Position numbers and translations under genes: made by a program. Source: Psychrobacter arenosus (GTDB lineage: Bacteria > Pseudomonadota > Gammaproteobacteria > Pseudomonadales > Moraxellaceae). From it: a stretch of DNA of 64,000 bases. Under the pieces are notes generated by a model, which saw only the letters and a program-made list of their open reading frames with translations, had not been told where the DNA came from and ran no database searches. The stretch spans positions 3,632,887-3,696,886 of the forward strand of contig NZ_LR884459.1 of the NCBI RefSeq assembly GCF_904848165.1, given 5' to 3'. Shown one piece after another: positions 18,123 to 27,235 of the stretch (its first letter is position 1; each line of letters starts with the position of its first letter).

Positions 18123-18803
18123 ATGAGTCAGCAACCCAGCCCAGCAAACCGTCAGCAACAACTAAAGCAAGAGGTGGCTCGCGCTGCCTTAACTTATATT
18201 GAAGATGATATGATTTTAGGCGTGGGGACTGGCAGTACGGTCAACTGCTTGATTGAGTTATTACCCAGAGTGCGTTTAAGAGGGGCAGTAGCCAGCTCGC
18301 AAGTGACACAGGATAAACTAGAAGCCCTCGGTATCGAAGTTATGGATCTAAACTTTGTGGGCGAGCTGGATTTATATATTGATGGGGCAGATGAGGTCAA
18401 TCCAAATCTACAGTTGATTAAGGGTGGCGGCGGTGCTTTAACCCGCGAAAAAATTGTCGCGGCAGCCTCTAAAGAATTTATCTGCTTAGTCGATGAAAGC
18501 AAATGGGTCACCACACTAGGCCGCGAATTCCCAGTCCCTATTGAAGTATTGCCGCAAGCGCGCTCTTATGTGGCTCGTGAACTGGCTAGAATGGGCGGGG
18601 AGCCGGTTTATCGTGAAGGTTTCGTCACGGATTATGGCAATGTTATCTTAGACACTTATGATTTAGATGTGCAAAGGGCCAGTGAGATGGAAGCGCGCTT
18701 AAATAATATCGTTGGCGTGGTCTGTAACGGTATTTTTGCGGCCAATCAAGCCGATAAGCTATTGATTGCTAAAGAAACGGGTATCGAAACCTTGTTGCGT
18801 TAG
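18123..18803 (+). CDS. rpiA: Ribose-5-phosphate isomerase A
   Basis: RpiA interconverts ribose 5-phosphate and ribulose 5-phosphate in the pentose phosphate pathway. Signature segments are LGVGTGSTVNCLIE (phosphate binding), DLYIDGADEVNPNLQLIKGGGGALTREKIVA with the catalytic Asp and Glu, and the CLVDESKWV segment. At 226 residues it agrees with E. coli RpiA (219). It is divergent from ilvA, a common arrangement in gammaproteobacteria. A hairpin without a T-run lies shortly after the stop. Confidence 0.97.
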   Translation: MSQQPSPANRQQQLKQEVARAALTYIEDDMILGVGTGSTVNCLIELLPRVRLRGAVASSQVTQDKLEALGIEVMDLNFVGELDLYIDGADEVNPNLQLIKGGGGALTREKIVAAASKEFICLVDESKWVTTLGREFPVPIEVLPQARSYVARELARMGGEPVYREGFVTDYGNVILDTYDLDVQRASEMEARLNNIVGVVCNGIFAANQADKLLIAKETGIETLLR

Positions 18804-18829
18804 TTAGCAAAATTATAAATAATTACTAA

Positions 18830-18856
18830 GGCAACGGCTGTGTAAGACAGCGTTGC
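18830..18856. other. Hairpin downstream of rpiA
   Basis: GCAAC-G-GCTGT and ACAGC-GTTGC form a ten-pair stem with a one-base bulge and a short loop, 30 bases after the rpiA stop. No T-run follows, so it may be an RNA-stabilising hairpin or a weak or Rho-assisted end rather than an intrinsic terminator. Confidence 0.4.
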
Positions 18857-18990
18857 AGATCGGTTAGTCTAAGTAATATAACTCCTCATATAAATGACGT
18901 CTTTTAGTGCTAGAGTAAGTGATGACTATCTTAATACTAGTCATCGCTACTTCTATATTAATATTAATCCACTAACAAGGACGTTATATT

Positions 18991-19812
18991 ATGCCGCAAA
19001 TTACTATCAATGATGCCGCACTGTACTATGAGGACAGCGCGCCAAACTCTAGCAAACCTGTCATGCTATTTGCCCATGGTCTCTTATGGAGCACCCAGCT
19101 GTATGATAAACAAGTGGCGTATTTCCAAGACCGCTATCGTTGTATTGCCTTTGACTTTCGCGGTCAGGGGCAGTCTGAAGTCACCAAATCTGGTTACGAC
19201 ATGGATTCCCTCGCTGAAGATGCCATCGGTTTACTCGATGCGTTAGCGATTGACTCTTGCCATTATGTCGGGCTATCTATGGGCGGCTTCGTGGGTCAAC
19301 GTGTCGCTATCAAATATCCTAAGCGCTTACAGTCGCTCATCCTTTTAGACACCTCTGCAGATCCTGAAAGCCCTGATAATATCCCAAAATATAGTAAGCT
19401 TATGAAAGCTATCAAATGGCTAGGGGTGAAAAGAGTCAGTAAAAAAGTTATGCCCATTATGTTTGGCCAGAGCTTCTTAAATGATAAGTCGCGCAAAGCT
19501 GAGTATATTATGTGGTTGTCGCGCTTAAATCAGAATAATAAAAAAGGCGCCGTCTATGCGACCCAAGGCGTGATTGAGCGCGAGGGTATTTATAACCAAT
19601 TAGCTAAAATCACTACCCCGACCCTGATTATCGTGGGTGATGAAGATGTGGCGACCCCGTATGCCAAAGCGGAACGGCTACACTTTGCTATTAAAGGCTC
19701 TAAATTAGCCGTGATTAAAGGGGCAGGGCATAGCTCTACGGTTGAAGAGCCTAAAGCGGTCAATCAGGTTATGGAAAATTTTCTTAAGTTAAATGGCTTT
19801 AGTGAGAAATAG
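18991..19812 (+). CDS. Alpha/beta-fold hydrolase
   Basis: A 273-residue single-domain alpha/beta hydrolase. The nucleophile elbow is GLSMGG, the oxyanion-region sequence is FAHGLLWS after the first strand, the acid lies in IIVGDEDVATP and the catalytic histidine in GAGHSSTVEEP. The arrangement resembles 3-oxoadipate enol-lactonase and related esterases, but no aromatic degradation genes are near, so the substrate is unknown. A good ribosome site (AAGGA) precedes the start. It is the last gene before a bidirectional terminator shared with argF. Confidence 0.9.
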   Translation: MPQITINDAALYYEDSAPNSSKPVMLFAHGLLWSTQLYDKQVAYFQDRYRCIAFDFRGQGQSEVTKSGYDMDSLAEDAIGLLDALAIDSCHYVGLSMGGFVGQRVAIKYPKRLQSLILLDTSADPESPDNIPKYSKLMKAIKWLGVKRVSKKVMPIMFGQSFLNDKSRKAEYIMWLSRLNQNNKKGAVYATQGVIEREGIYNQLAKITTPTLIIVGDEDVATPYAKAERLHFAIKGSKLAVIKGAGHSSTVEEPKAVNQVMENFLKLNGFSEK

Positions 19813-19862
19813 CTGTTTATAAAACAACGGATTCTAATAAAGTAAATACTAATCACTTAAAT

Positions 19863-19904
19863 AAAAAGCGGGCTAACCCAACATTAGGATTAGCCCGCTT
19901 TTAT
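19863..19904. terminator. Bidirectional intrinsic terminator
   Basis: AAAAAGCGGGCTAA and TTAGCCCGCTTTTA form a long perfect stem around a 13-base loop, between the hydrolase gene and the convergent argF. Confidence 0.9.
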
Positions 19905-19940
19905 TTGGCTTATCAATTAGCCCTTGTCACCCAGACATGC

Positions 19941-20864
19941 TTAGATTTTAATTTTATCTTGTAACAGAAATTCCATTAGTGCTTTTTGCGCATGCAGGCG
20001 GTTTTCGGCCTCATCCCAGACGACTGAACGCGGGTCATCTAACATATCATGGGAAATCTCTTCGCCGCGGTGGGCGGGCAAGCAGTGCATAAATAATACT
20101 TCAGGGTCAGCTTTATCTAACAAAGCAGGCGTAACTTGGTAGGGCGAGAAACGACGGGCGCGGGTATTCTGCTCGCTTTCTTGCCCCATACTCGCCCAAA
20201 CATCGGTGACGATAAGATGAGCATCTTTCGCAGCGTCTTGGACGTTTTCGACCCAATTAACACAATGGCTGAATTTTTCCATGAGCGCAGGATCAGGCTC
20301 AAAACCGTAAGGGGCAGCGACACGCAGCTCAAAGCCAAACTGATGGGCAGCATGCATAAACGAAGAGCACATATTATTGCCATCGCCGACCCAAGTGACG
20401 ATCTTGTCGCGAATACTGCCACGGTGCTCGTAATAGGTCTGCATATCGGCCAATAGCTGACAAGGGTGAAACTCATCGGTCAGCGCATTGATAATAGGCA
20501 CTGAAGAATATTCAGCGAATTTCTCTACCTTTTCGTGCTCAAAAGTACGAATCATCACGATATCGACCATGCTTGAGATGACGCGGGCAGAGTCTTCTAC
20601 CGGCTCACCACGTCCCAACTGCGTATCATTAGGCGATAAGAAAATCGCATGGCCACCAAACTGCCCCATACCGGTCTCAAAAGAGATTCTGGTTCGCGTA
20701 GACGACTTCTCAAAAATCATGCCCAAAGTCCGGCCTACAAACGGCTGATACACCGTGCCAGCATGTTGCATGCTGCGCAGTTCAGACGCGCGTTTGATAA
20801 GCTGTTCAAGTTCGGCTGGCGATAGATCAAGTAAGGTCAAAAAATGGCGCACACTCATGGTCAT
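19941..20864 (-). CDS. argF: Ornithine carbamoyltransferase
   Basis: This enzyme makes citrulline from ornithine and carbamoyl phosphate in arginine synthesis. The carbamoyl-phosphate site reads [10 protein letters not shown], the ornithine-side motif is HPCQLLAD, and the C-terminal catalytic segment is [10 protein letters not shown]. At 307 residues it matches the anabolic type. The start may be the first ATG or the ATG two codons later (MSVRHFL), which cannot be decided. It is a single gene without other arg genes nearby. An ARG-box could not be identified with confidence. Confidence 0.97.
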   Translation of the reverse strand: MTMSVRHFLTLLDLSPAELEQLIKRASELRSMQHAGTVYQPFVGRTLGMIFEKSSTRTRISFETGMGQFGGHAIFLSPNDTQLGRGEPVEDSARVISSMVDIVMIRTFEHEKVEKFAEYSSVPIINALTDEFHPCQLLADMQTYYEHRGSIRDKIVTWVGDGNNMCSSFMHAAHQFGFELRVAAPYGFEPDPALMEKFSHCVNWVENVQDAAKDAHLIVTDVWASMGQESEQNTRARRFSPYQVTPALLDKADPEVLFMHCLPAHRGEEISHDMLDDPRSVVWDEAENRLHAQKALMEFLLQDKIKI

Positions 20865-21087
20865 CTCTGTCGATTGCGGTAAAACGGTGAAGTTAAGTTA
20901 AGTTATAGGGACTAAAAATCCAGTATAGCGAAAAATGGCCCGTTGTAAACGGCTAACAAGGCGTGTTAGCACAGTACCATAAGGTAACCTATTTAGCGCT
21001 GATTTGGCTATACGTTTTCAGCTTTATTTTAGCGAGCTTGATACTCAAGTTATTAAACCAAGCCTATGAAACTAAGCTAAGGGCCCG

Positions 21088-22281
21088 CTAGATTATCTTA
21101 CGAGTAGGCCGTGGCGTCATCCGGCACAGCAACTCATAGCCAATAGTATTTGCCCATGCCGCCACGTCATCAACGTTAGGGGCTAATGCGGCTGCCTTCA
21201 CAGTATTAGCAATGTCTTTGGCCTCGGTCGTACGGTCAGCAGATGAGAGAGTGGTGTTAGCATCGCCCCATAAGATAATGGTATCGCCCAACTGCGGCTC
21301 TGGTACCGCAGAGACATCAATGGCAATCATATCCATAGCCACTCGACCGATAATTGGGCAGCGATAATAAGCATCACCTTGTTGCAAGCTTGCCCAAGCG
21401 TCTTCACTGACCACGCGAGGATAGCCATCACCATAACCAATGCTGATGATGCCTTTTTTGAGCGGCTGCTCAGCTCGGTAGCGACTGCCGTAACCGATAG
21501 CAGCCCCGGTGGTTAGGTCGTGTATCGCCATTAGCGCCGTACTAAACGTCATGACAGGTTGTAGGTTTAGCGTTTGTGCAGTGACACTGTCTAATGGCGA
21601 GCTACCATAGAGCATAATGCCAGGGCGTACCCAGTCGTAATGGCAATCGGGGAAATTAATCGTTCCTGCCGAATTGCAGAGTGAGGCGCCAATAGTTGCG
21701 GACACTTGCTCGTGCAATTGTGCTAGAACGCTATTAAACAGCGTAATTTGTTGCTCATTATAAGGATGCTCTTGTAGGTCGGCATTAGCAAAATGACTGG
21801 CCAAAATAATATGGTAACCAGCGTCATGTAACGAGGCGGCTACTGCGATGATTTCATCGGGTTCAAAGCCTAAACGGTTCATCCCTGAATTTAGCTTGAG
21901 CCAAATAGTACGCGTAGGGTGCTCAGGCTCATTGGTAAAATCAGGACGATGGCTAAGCGCCCAGTCAACTTGCGGCATTTGATGGATTAGACAGTTCATT
22001 TTATAATCGATGGCCGCCAACCATTCTGCTTCACTAAACGCGCCTTCAATCATCGCCACGGTCTTGGTCCAGCCAAGCTCGCGAACCTCACGCGCCTCCT
22101 CGAAGGTCGCCACGCCAACCCCATCGGCATCCTCTAGTGCTGGCAGACAAGCCGCCACACTATGACCATAGGCGCCAGCCTTGACCATAGCGAGTACTTT
22201 AGAGTTGGGGGCAAGTTTTTTGACTTGAGTTAGGTTATGGCGTAAGGCGCCAGTATTAATAGTGATGGTAGCAGCACGCAT
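21088..22281 (-). CDS. alr: Alanine racemase
   Basis: Alr interconverts L- and D-alanine with pyridoxal phosphate and supplies D-alanine to peptidoglycan. The PLP lysine is in VLAMVKAGAYGHS. The second catalytic residue region is the tyrosine in AIGYGSRYRAE, and GRVAMDMIAIDVS follows in the C-terminal domain. The ATG at 22281 is preferred, giving MRAATITIN; the frame extends three codons further to a TTG. At 397 residues it is slightly longer than the usual 360 because of an insertion around DANTTLSSADRTTEA near the C-terminus. It lies 69 bases downstream of dnaB on the same strand, a common gene pair in gammaproteobacteria. Confidence 0.96.
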   Translation of the reverse strand: MRAATITINTGALRHNLTQVKKLAPNSKVLAMVKAGAYGHSVAACLPALEDADGVGVATFEEAREVRELGWTKTVAMIEGAFSEAEWLAAIDYKMNCLIHQMPQVDWALSHRPDFTNEPEHPTRTIWLKLNSGMNRLGFEPDEIIAVAASLHDAGYHIILASHFANADLQEHPYNEQQITLFNSVLAQLHEQVSATIGASLCNSAGTINFPDCHYDWVRPGIMLYGSSPLDSVTAQTLNLQPVMTFSTALMAIHDLTTGAAIGYGSRYRAEQPLKKGIISIGYGDGYPRVVSEDAWASLQQGDAYYRCPIIGRVAMDMIAIDVSAVPEPQLGDTIILWGDANTTLSSADRTTEAKDIANTVKAAALAPNVDDVAAWANTIGYELLCRMTPRPTRKII

Positions 22282-22350
22282 GGCAATCAACTTAATCGCA
22301 TTATCAGATTGAGGGAAGGGAGGGTAAGTAGGGTTTAATTTATATAATGG

Positions 22351-23754
22351 TTATTCATCATTCTCAAAGCTGTTGGCTTGGTAGAATTCAGGGGTTAGGT
22401 TGGTAAAACGGGTAAATTGACCTTCAAAGGCGAGACGTACCGTACCAATAGGGCCGTTACGCTGTTTACCGATGATGATTTCAGCAATCCCTTTTTGATC
22501 AGAGTTTTCGTTATAAACTTCATCACGATAGATAAACATAATCAAATCCGCATCCTGCTCGATAGCGCCTGATTCACGCAAATCCGACATGATAGGGCGT
22601 TTATTTGGCCGGTTCTCTAGACTGCGGTTAAGCTGCGAGAGCGCAATCACAGGACACTCAAGCTCACGAGCTAGGGCTTTAAGACTTCGTGAAATCTCCG
22701 AAATTTCTCCAACGCGGTTGCCCTCTAAACTTGGCACCTTCATCAACTGGAGATAATCGACGACGATAGCGCCTAATTTACCATCATGGTTTTTGGCAAT
22801 ACGGCGGCAACGTGAGCGCATCTCAGATGGTGGTAGCGCTGTACTATCATCGATATACAGATGTTTTTGTTGCAGATGCTGCACCGCATTCATCATTTTG
22901 CCCCATTCGTCTTCGTTCATTTGTGCGGAACGCAGATGGGTCTGGTTAATGGCTCCCCAAGAGGACAGCAAACGCATCACAATAGACTCCGCCGGCATCT
23001 CCATAGAGAAAACCACGACCGGTAAGTCTTCGTTGAATAAGACGCCTTCAGCCAAGTTCATCGCAAAAGTGGTTTTACCCATAGAAGGACGGGCCGCCAC
23101 AATAATCAAATCGCCCGCTTGCAGACCTTGGGTACGGTTATTAAGCTCGATGAATGGGGTCTGTAGACCAATCATGCCATCGGGGTTGGACTTGAGCTCC
23201 GCCAGCGTCTCCATAACGTTGGATAGGACAGCATTAATATCAACAGGCCCGCGCTGCTCCGCGCGTTTATTATGCTGCTCATTGATATAAAATATCTTAG
23301 ACTCAATATTGTCTAGGATATCGCTGATACCTTGATCTTTCGGGTTATAAGCTAAGCTCAGCATTTCATTACCGGTGGTAATCAGTTGGCGTAAAGTAGA
23401 CAACTCACGAACCCTTTGTGCATAAGCCGTCAAGTTAAATAGTGTTGCCGGGCTCTGGCTCAGAATATCGGATAAATAGGTATCGCCACCCGCTGATTTG
23501 AGCAGTTTTTGCGCATCTAACCAATCGTGAACCATGACCGTATCATAAGGCTCGCCGATACTCGCTAAATGTGCGATAGCCGAAAAGATATGCTGGTGAC
23601 GCCCGGCATAAAAGTCATCTTTGGTTACGATTTCTGAGACTTTATCATAGGCCTCCTCGATACTCATCAAAGAAGCTAAGAGCGCTTTTTCAATATCGAT
23701 ATTATGGGGGGGCTGCTGGTTTAATAGCTCTTCGGTTTTGCTCGTCTCGGCCAT
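22351..23754 (-). CDS. dnaB: Replicative DNA helicase
   Basis: DnaB is the hexameric helicase that unwinds DNA at the replication fork. The N-terminal domain begins PPHNIDIEKALLASLM and is followed by a linker. The RecA-like motor domain has Walker A ARPSMGKTTFAMN and the SMEMPAES segment. Walker B is in IVVDYLQLMKV, and SQLNRSLENRPNKRPIMSDLRESGAIEQDAD carries the arginine-finger region. The 467 residues are full length. No intein is present, which is worth noting because dnaB is a frequent intein site. It is upstream of alr and divergent from pdxA. Confidence 0.97.
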   Translation of the reverse strand: MAETSKTEELLNQQPPHNIDIEKALLASLMSIEEAYDKVSEIVTKDDFYAGRHQHIFSAIAHLASIGEPYDTVMVHDWLDAQKLLKSAGGDTYLSDILSQSPATLFNLTAYAQRVRELSTLRQLITTGNEMLSLAYNPKDQGISDILDNIESKIFYINEQHNKRAEQRGPVDINAVLSNVMETLAELKSNPDGMIGLQTPFIELNNRTQGLQAGDLIIVAARPSMGKTTFAMNLAEGVLFNEDLPVVVFSMEMPAESIVMRLLSSWGAINQTHLRSAQMNEDEWGKMMNAVQHLQQKHLYIDDSTALPPSEMRSRCRRIAKNHDGKLGAIVVDYLQLMKVPSLEGNRVGEISEISRSLKALARELECPVIALSQLNRSLENRPNKRPIMSDLRESGAIEQDADLIMFIYRDEVYNENSDQKGIAEIIIGKQRNGPIGTVRLAFEGQFTRFTNLTPEFYQANSFENDE

Positions 23755-23999
23755 GGGTGCTCAAAATCTCAAATAAAATAACAAAAATAGGGTAAGTCGC
23801 TCAACGCCAGTAGCAATCAGTTGTTCAAGGTAATAGACGTTAAAAACCGTCAAAGATGACGGTTATAGTGTGGTAAAGTTTACCATAGTCTAGCTCAAAG
23901 GTTCTGCTCAAAGTAATGAGATTTTCTTTTCATTCGACTGTTTAAATGCAGCCTTAATTCATAAAATTCAATACCCTTATTTATAATAATGAGAGCCTT

Positions 24000-25127
24000 A
24001 TGTCTTTATTATCCGCGTCGTCGAACTCAGCAAATCTATCCTCGACTCTACAGTCTGCTAGGCCACCCTTATTGATTACGACGGGCGAGCCGGCAGGGAT
24101 AGGTATGGATATCGTGTTGAGCTTAGCGGCTAGTGGCGAGTTGAGCAGTAGCACCCAACCCATCTGGGTTACGGCCGATGCACAGGCATTAGACGACCGC
24201 GCAGCAAGGTTAATAGCAAACGGCGCGCTAACTCAGAAACCGACTTGGCGAGTTATTGAAAATACTCAAGTTGCTATTGATAGCGCTTTACTGTGTTTAG
24301 CACCCGATGTCTCTACGGAGTCTGCTCATACTGCTGATTTAGTCATCATTGATGTGCCGGCAGCCAACCCAATTCAGGCTGGAGTAATAGATGTGGCTAA
24401 TGCGGCTATGGTGGCCGAGCAGCTTGCTTTAGCCCACCAGTTGGCGATAGAGAATAAGATAGCGGCTATTGTGACCGGGCCTTTGCAAAAATCCGCGTTG
24501 ATTGAAGCGGATATTCGTCTCGATGATGGCACTATGTTTAGTGGGCATACCGAATATTTTATGCAAAAGAGTGGCTGTGATAAAGTTGTGATGATGCTCG
24601 CCAATGACGCTATGAAAGTCGCTCTCGTGACCACCCACTTACCATTGCGAGACGTGCCGGCGGCCATTACTAAAGCAAATGTAGAGCAGACAGTGCAGAT
24701 TGTATTGGACGATTTGCGCAGTAAGTTTGGTTTGACGCAGCCTAAAGTTTTAGTGTGTGGGTTAAACCCGCATGCAGGCGAGGGTGGTCACTTGGGCATG
24801 GAAGAGATTGAGATTATTAATCCTGTCTTAGATACTTTCCGAGGACAAGGGGTCGATATCTCAGAAGCTATGCCCGCCGATACGTTATTTACGCCTCGAC
24901 ATCTAGCAGATTGTGATGCGGTCATTGCCATGTACCATGACCAAGGCTTGCCAGTATTAAAGTCGCACGGCTTTGGCGATACCGTTAATTTAACCTTAGG
25001 TTTGCCTTATATTCGTACTTCGGTCGATCACGGCACGGCATTAGACTTAGCCGGTACAGGAAAAGCGAGTGCCAGTAGCTTAAAGCAAGCGCTCACAATG
25101 GCGCAGTCGATGGCGGCGAGTCGCTAA
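24000..25127 (+). CDS. pdxA: 4-hydroxythreonine-4-phosphate dehydrogenase
   Basis: PdxA oxidises 4-phosphohydroxythreonine in the DXP-dependent pathway to pyridoxal phosphate. Conserved parts include TGEPAGIGMDI, ATGPLQKSAL-like sequence (IVTGPLQKSALIEA), GHTEYF, the metal-binding histidine in TTHLPLRDVP, GLNPHAGEGG and the YHDQGLPVLKS motif. At 375 residues it is longer than E. coli PdxA (329) because of extra N-terminal residues before LLITTGEPAG and a loop near residues 60-115. It starts the pdxA-rsmA-apaH run, whose order matches E. coli except that surA and apaG are missing. Confidence 0.96.
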   Translation: MSLLSASSNSANLSSTLQSARPPLLITTGEPAGIGMDIVLSLAASGELSSSTQPIWVTADAQALDDRAARLIANGALTQKPTWRVIENTQVAIDSALLCLAPDVSTESAHTADLVIIDVPAANPIQAGVIDVANAAMVAEQLALAHQLAIENKIAAIVTGPLQKSALIEADIRLDDGTMFSGHTEYFMQKSGCDKVVMMLANDAMKVALVTTHLPLRDVPAAITKANVEQTVQIVLDDLRSKFGLTQPKVLVCGLNPHAGEGGHLGMEEIEIINPVLDTFRGQGVDISEAMPADTLFTPRHLADCDAVIAMYHDQGLPVLKSHGFGDTVNLTLGLPYIRTSVDHGTALDLAGTGKASASSLKQALTMAQSMAASR

Positions 25128-25344
25128 CCCTTAACAATATAATTTACAGTACAGGTCGGTCAGGTAATAAGGCAGAAAAATAGTAAGGTAAAAACACTTA
25201 GGTAGAAAAATAGTTACGCATTGCTATTTAAGTGCCAAGCTACCGCTGTGATATACTGCCGCCACTTTACTAAAGCTTATTTTAAGCCGAATATTTCTGC
25301 TTTAGCGCTAGTTAACCTTTTATTAAGATTAAAAAAGACCCCTT

Positions 25345-26247
25345 ATGAGTATAAATCCAGCTTCCGTTCGCACGGCTCTAAAAAACCAACACCAACCGCG
25401 TAAACGCTTTGGTCAAAACTTCCTGCATGACAGTAGCGTTATTCGGCAAATCGTAGAGAGTGTCCGTTTAGAGCGCAGTGACTATTTGGTAGAAATCGGC
25501 CCAGGTATGGGGGCATTGACTGAGCCTTTATTGGCGGAAGTAGATGCTATGACGGTCATCGAGTTAGACCGTGATTTAGCGGACAGCTTGCGTATCCGTA
25601 TTGGTGCCAACAGTCATGAAGCGTTTACTATTATCAAAAGTAACGCTATGACGGTCGATTATCGTGAGCTACATGCGCAAGTGACTGGTATTGATTCCAC
25701 TGCAGCGGATGCGCAGACAGCCCCGCTAGCGGATACCGATAAACTGCGTATCGTGGGTAACCTACCGTATAACATCTCAACGCCTATCTTATTCCATCTG
25801 CTCGACTTCGCTGATGTGATTAAAGACATGCACTTTATGTTGCAAAAAGAAGTGGTTGAGCGCATCACCGCTGAGGTAGGCAGCAAGACTTACGGTCGTC
25901 TGTCAATCATTATGCAGTATCACTGCGATACCGATTATTTACTGACAGTACCAAGAGGGGCGTTTAATCCGCCACCTAAAGTGACTAGCGCTGTCTTCCG
26001 GTTGACGCCGCATATCAATAAGCCCGTACAAGCAAACGATGAAAAGAAATTTGCCATTATCGTGCGAGAGGCCTTTAACCATCGTCGTAAGACCATGCGC
26101 GCCATCTTTAAAAATTCGTCTATTTTGCCTACCTTGACCGAGGCAGATTTTGCGGCCACAGATATCGATCCGCAAGCCCGTCCTGAAGTCTTAAGCGTGG
26201 CGCAATTCGTCGCTTTAAGCAATCAGATTGGGGACTTAGAAGGCTAG
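25345..26247 (+). CDS. rsmA: 16S rRNA dimethyladenosine transferase
   Basis: RsmA (KsgA) dimethylates A1518 and A1519 of 16S rRNA late in small-subunit assembly. The N-terminal [10 protein letters not shown], the SAM-binding [15 protein letters not shown] and the catalytic NLPYNIS motif are present, followed by the C-terminal [14 protein letters not shown] and [14 protein letters not shown]. The 300 residues include a small insertion around [16 protein letters not shown] before NLPYN. There is no Shine-Dalgarno sequence before the ATG, so initiation may be weak or the start may lie elsewhere. It is followed 53 bases later by apaH. Confidence 0.96.
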   Translation: MSINPASVRTALKNQHQPRKRFGQNFLHDSSVIRQIVESVRLERSDYLVEIGPGMGALTEPLLAEVDAMTVIELDRDLADSLRIRIGANSHEAFTIIKSNAMTVDYRELHAQVTGIDSTAADAQTAPLADTDKLRIVGNLPYNISTPILFHLLDFADVIKDMHFMLQKEVVERITAEVGSKTYGRLSIIMQYHCDTDYLLTVPRGAFNPPPKVTSAVFRLTPHINKPVQANDEKKFAIIVREAFNHRRKTMRAIFKNSSILPTLTEADFAATDIDPQARPEVLSVAQFVALSNQIGDLEG

Positions 26248-26300
26248 TCCTACCCAACTTGGCTAGGATTAGGATTGAATAAATTAGTATTTGAGGGATT

Positions 26301-27131
26301 ATGAGCTATCGCCACCAATATGTGATTGGAGACTTGCAAGGGTGCTATGCCGCATTCTTAAAGCTACTAAAAACGCTAGATTTTGACCCCAAACAAGATA
26401 AGTTGTGGTTTGCGGGGGATTTGGTGGCGCGCGGCGAGGACTCCTTGCATACCTTACGCGATGTCAAAGCGCTATGTGAACAAGGGGCTGCTGCGACAGT
26501 ATTGGGCAATCACGACCTTAATCTACTAGCCGTGTGGCGCGGGGCTACGGAGATCAAGAAGAAAGATAAGACCGCGCCTATATTTGCCGCAGACGATTGC
26601 GATGAGTTGCTAAATTGGCTGCGTCGTCAGCCCATTCTAGCTTTTCCGGATAAGCATACCGTCTTGGTGCACGCGGGCATCCCACCACATTGGCGTATCC
26701 GGCAAGCTCGCGGTTATGCCCGTGAGTTAGAGGCACAGTTGCAAAGCAGTCTGATGCAATTGGATCGCCTATTGCCAAATTTATATAGCAAAACTGCAGA
26801 TGACTGGAGTGAAGACTTGCATGGCTATACTCGGATGCGAGCGATTGCGAATTACTTTACCCGGATGCGCTTATGTAAAGCGGATGGTAGCCTAGAATTT
26901 TCCTTTAAATCAAGTTTAGATGATCATATGCCTGCGGATTTCCGACCTTGGTTTGAGTGGCAAGTCCCTAGACGCCGTAAAATTTTATTTGGTCATTGGG
27001 CGGCATTAAAAGGTGAGGTGGATCTGCCCTATGCTAGAGCTTTGGATGGCGGTTGTGTCTGGGGCGGCAGCTTACTGGCGTATCGATTAGCCGATGGTAA
27101 GGTGATTGAGTCTTCTGCCAAATGTGATTAA
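26301..27131 (+). CDS. apaH: Symmetrical bis(5'-nucleosyl)-tetraphosphatase
   Basis: ApaH cleaves Ap4A to two ADP and can remove nucleoside-tetraphosphate caps from RNA. The metallophosphoesterase motifs are seen in order: VIGDLQGCYAAF, WFAGDLVARGEDS, VLGNHDLNLLAV, VHAGIPPHW and FGHWAAL. The sequence GDLQGCY is characteristic of ApaH. It has 276 residues, the usual length. Linkage behind rsmA matches enterobacteria, but the intervening apaG found there is absent. A bidirectional terminator follows. Confidence 0.96.
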   Translation: MSYRHQYVIGDLQGCYAAFLKLLKTLDFDPKQDKLWFAGDLVARGEDSLHTLRDVKALCEQGAAATVLGNHDLNLLAVWRGATEIKKKDKTAPIFAADDCDELLNWLRRQPILAFPDKHTVLVHAGIPPHWRIRQARGYARELEAQLQSSLMQLDRLLPNLYSKTADDWSEDLHGYTRMRAIANYFTRMRLCKADGSLEFSFKSSLDDHMPADFRPWFEWQVPRRRKILFGHWAALKGEVDLPYARALDGGCVWGGSLLAYRLADGKVIESSAKCD

Positions 27132-27174
27132 TTAATTATTCTCGCTTTATATAAAACCAACTGCCTTTAACCCA

Positions 27175-27209
27175 TAAAAAAGCCCTTAATTATTAAGGGC
27201 TTTTCTTTT
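27175..27209. terminator. Bidirectional intrinsic terminator
   Basis: AAAAAAGCCCTTAAT and ATTAAGGGCTTTTC form a stem around a two-base loop, between apaH and the convergent large membrane protein gene. Confidence 0.85.
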
Positions 27210-27235
27210 AAATGAGTTGTTAACTAGGCAGCTTA

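Noticed and set aside
22351..23754. Intein in dnaB, a frequent insertion site
   Set aside because: The helicase motifs are continuous and the length is standard.
25221..25403. 60-residue frame upstream of rsmA
   Set aside because: It overlaps the rsmA start in another frame and has no supporting signal.
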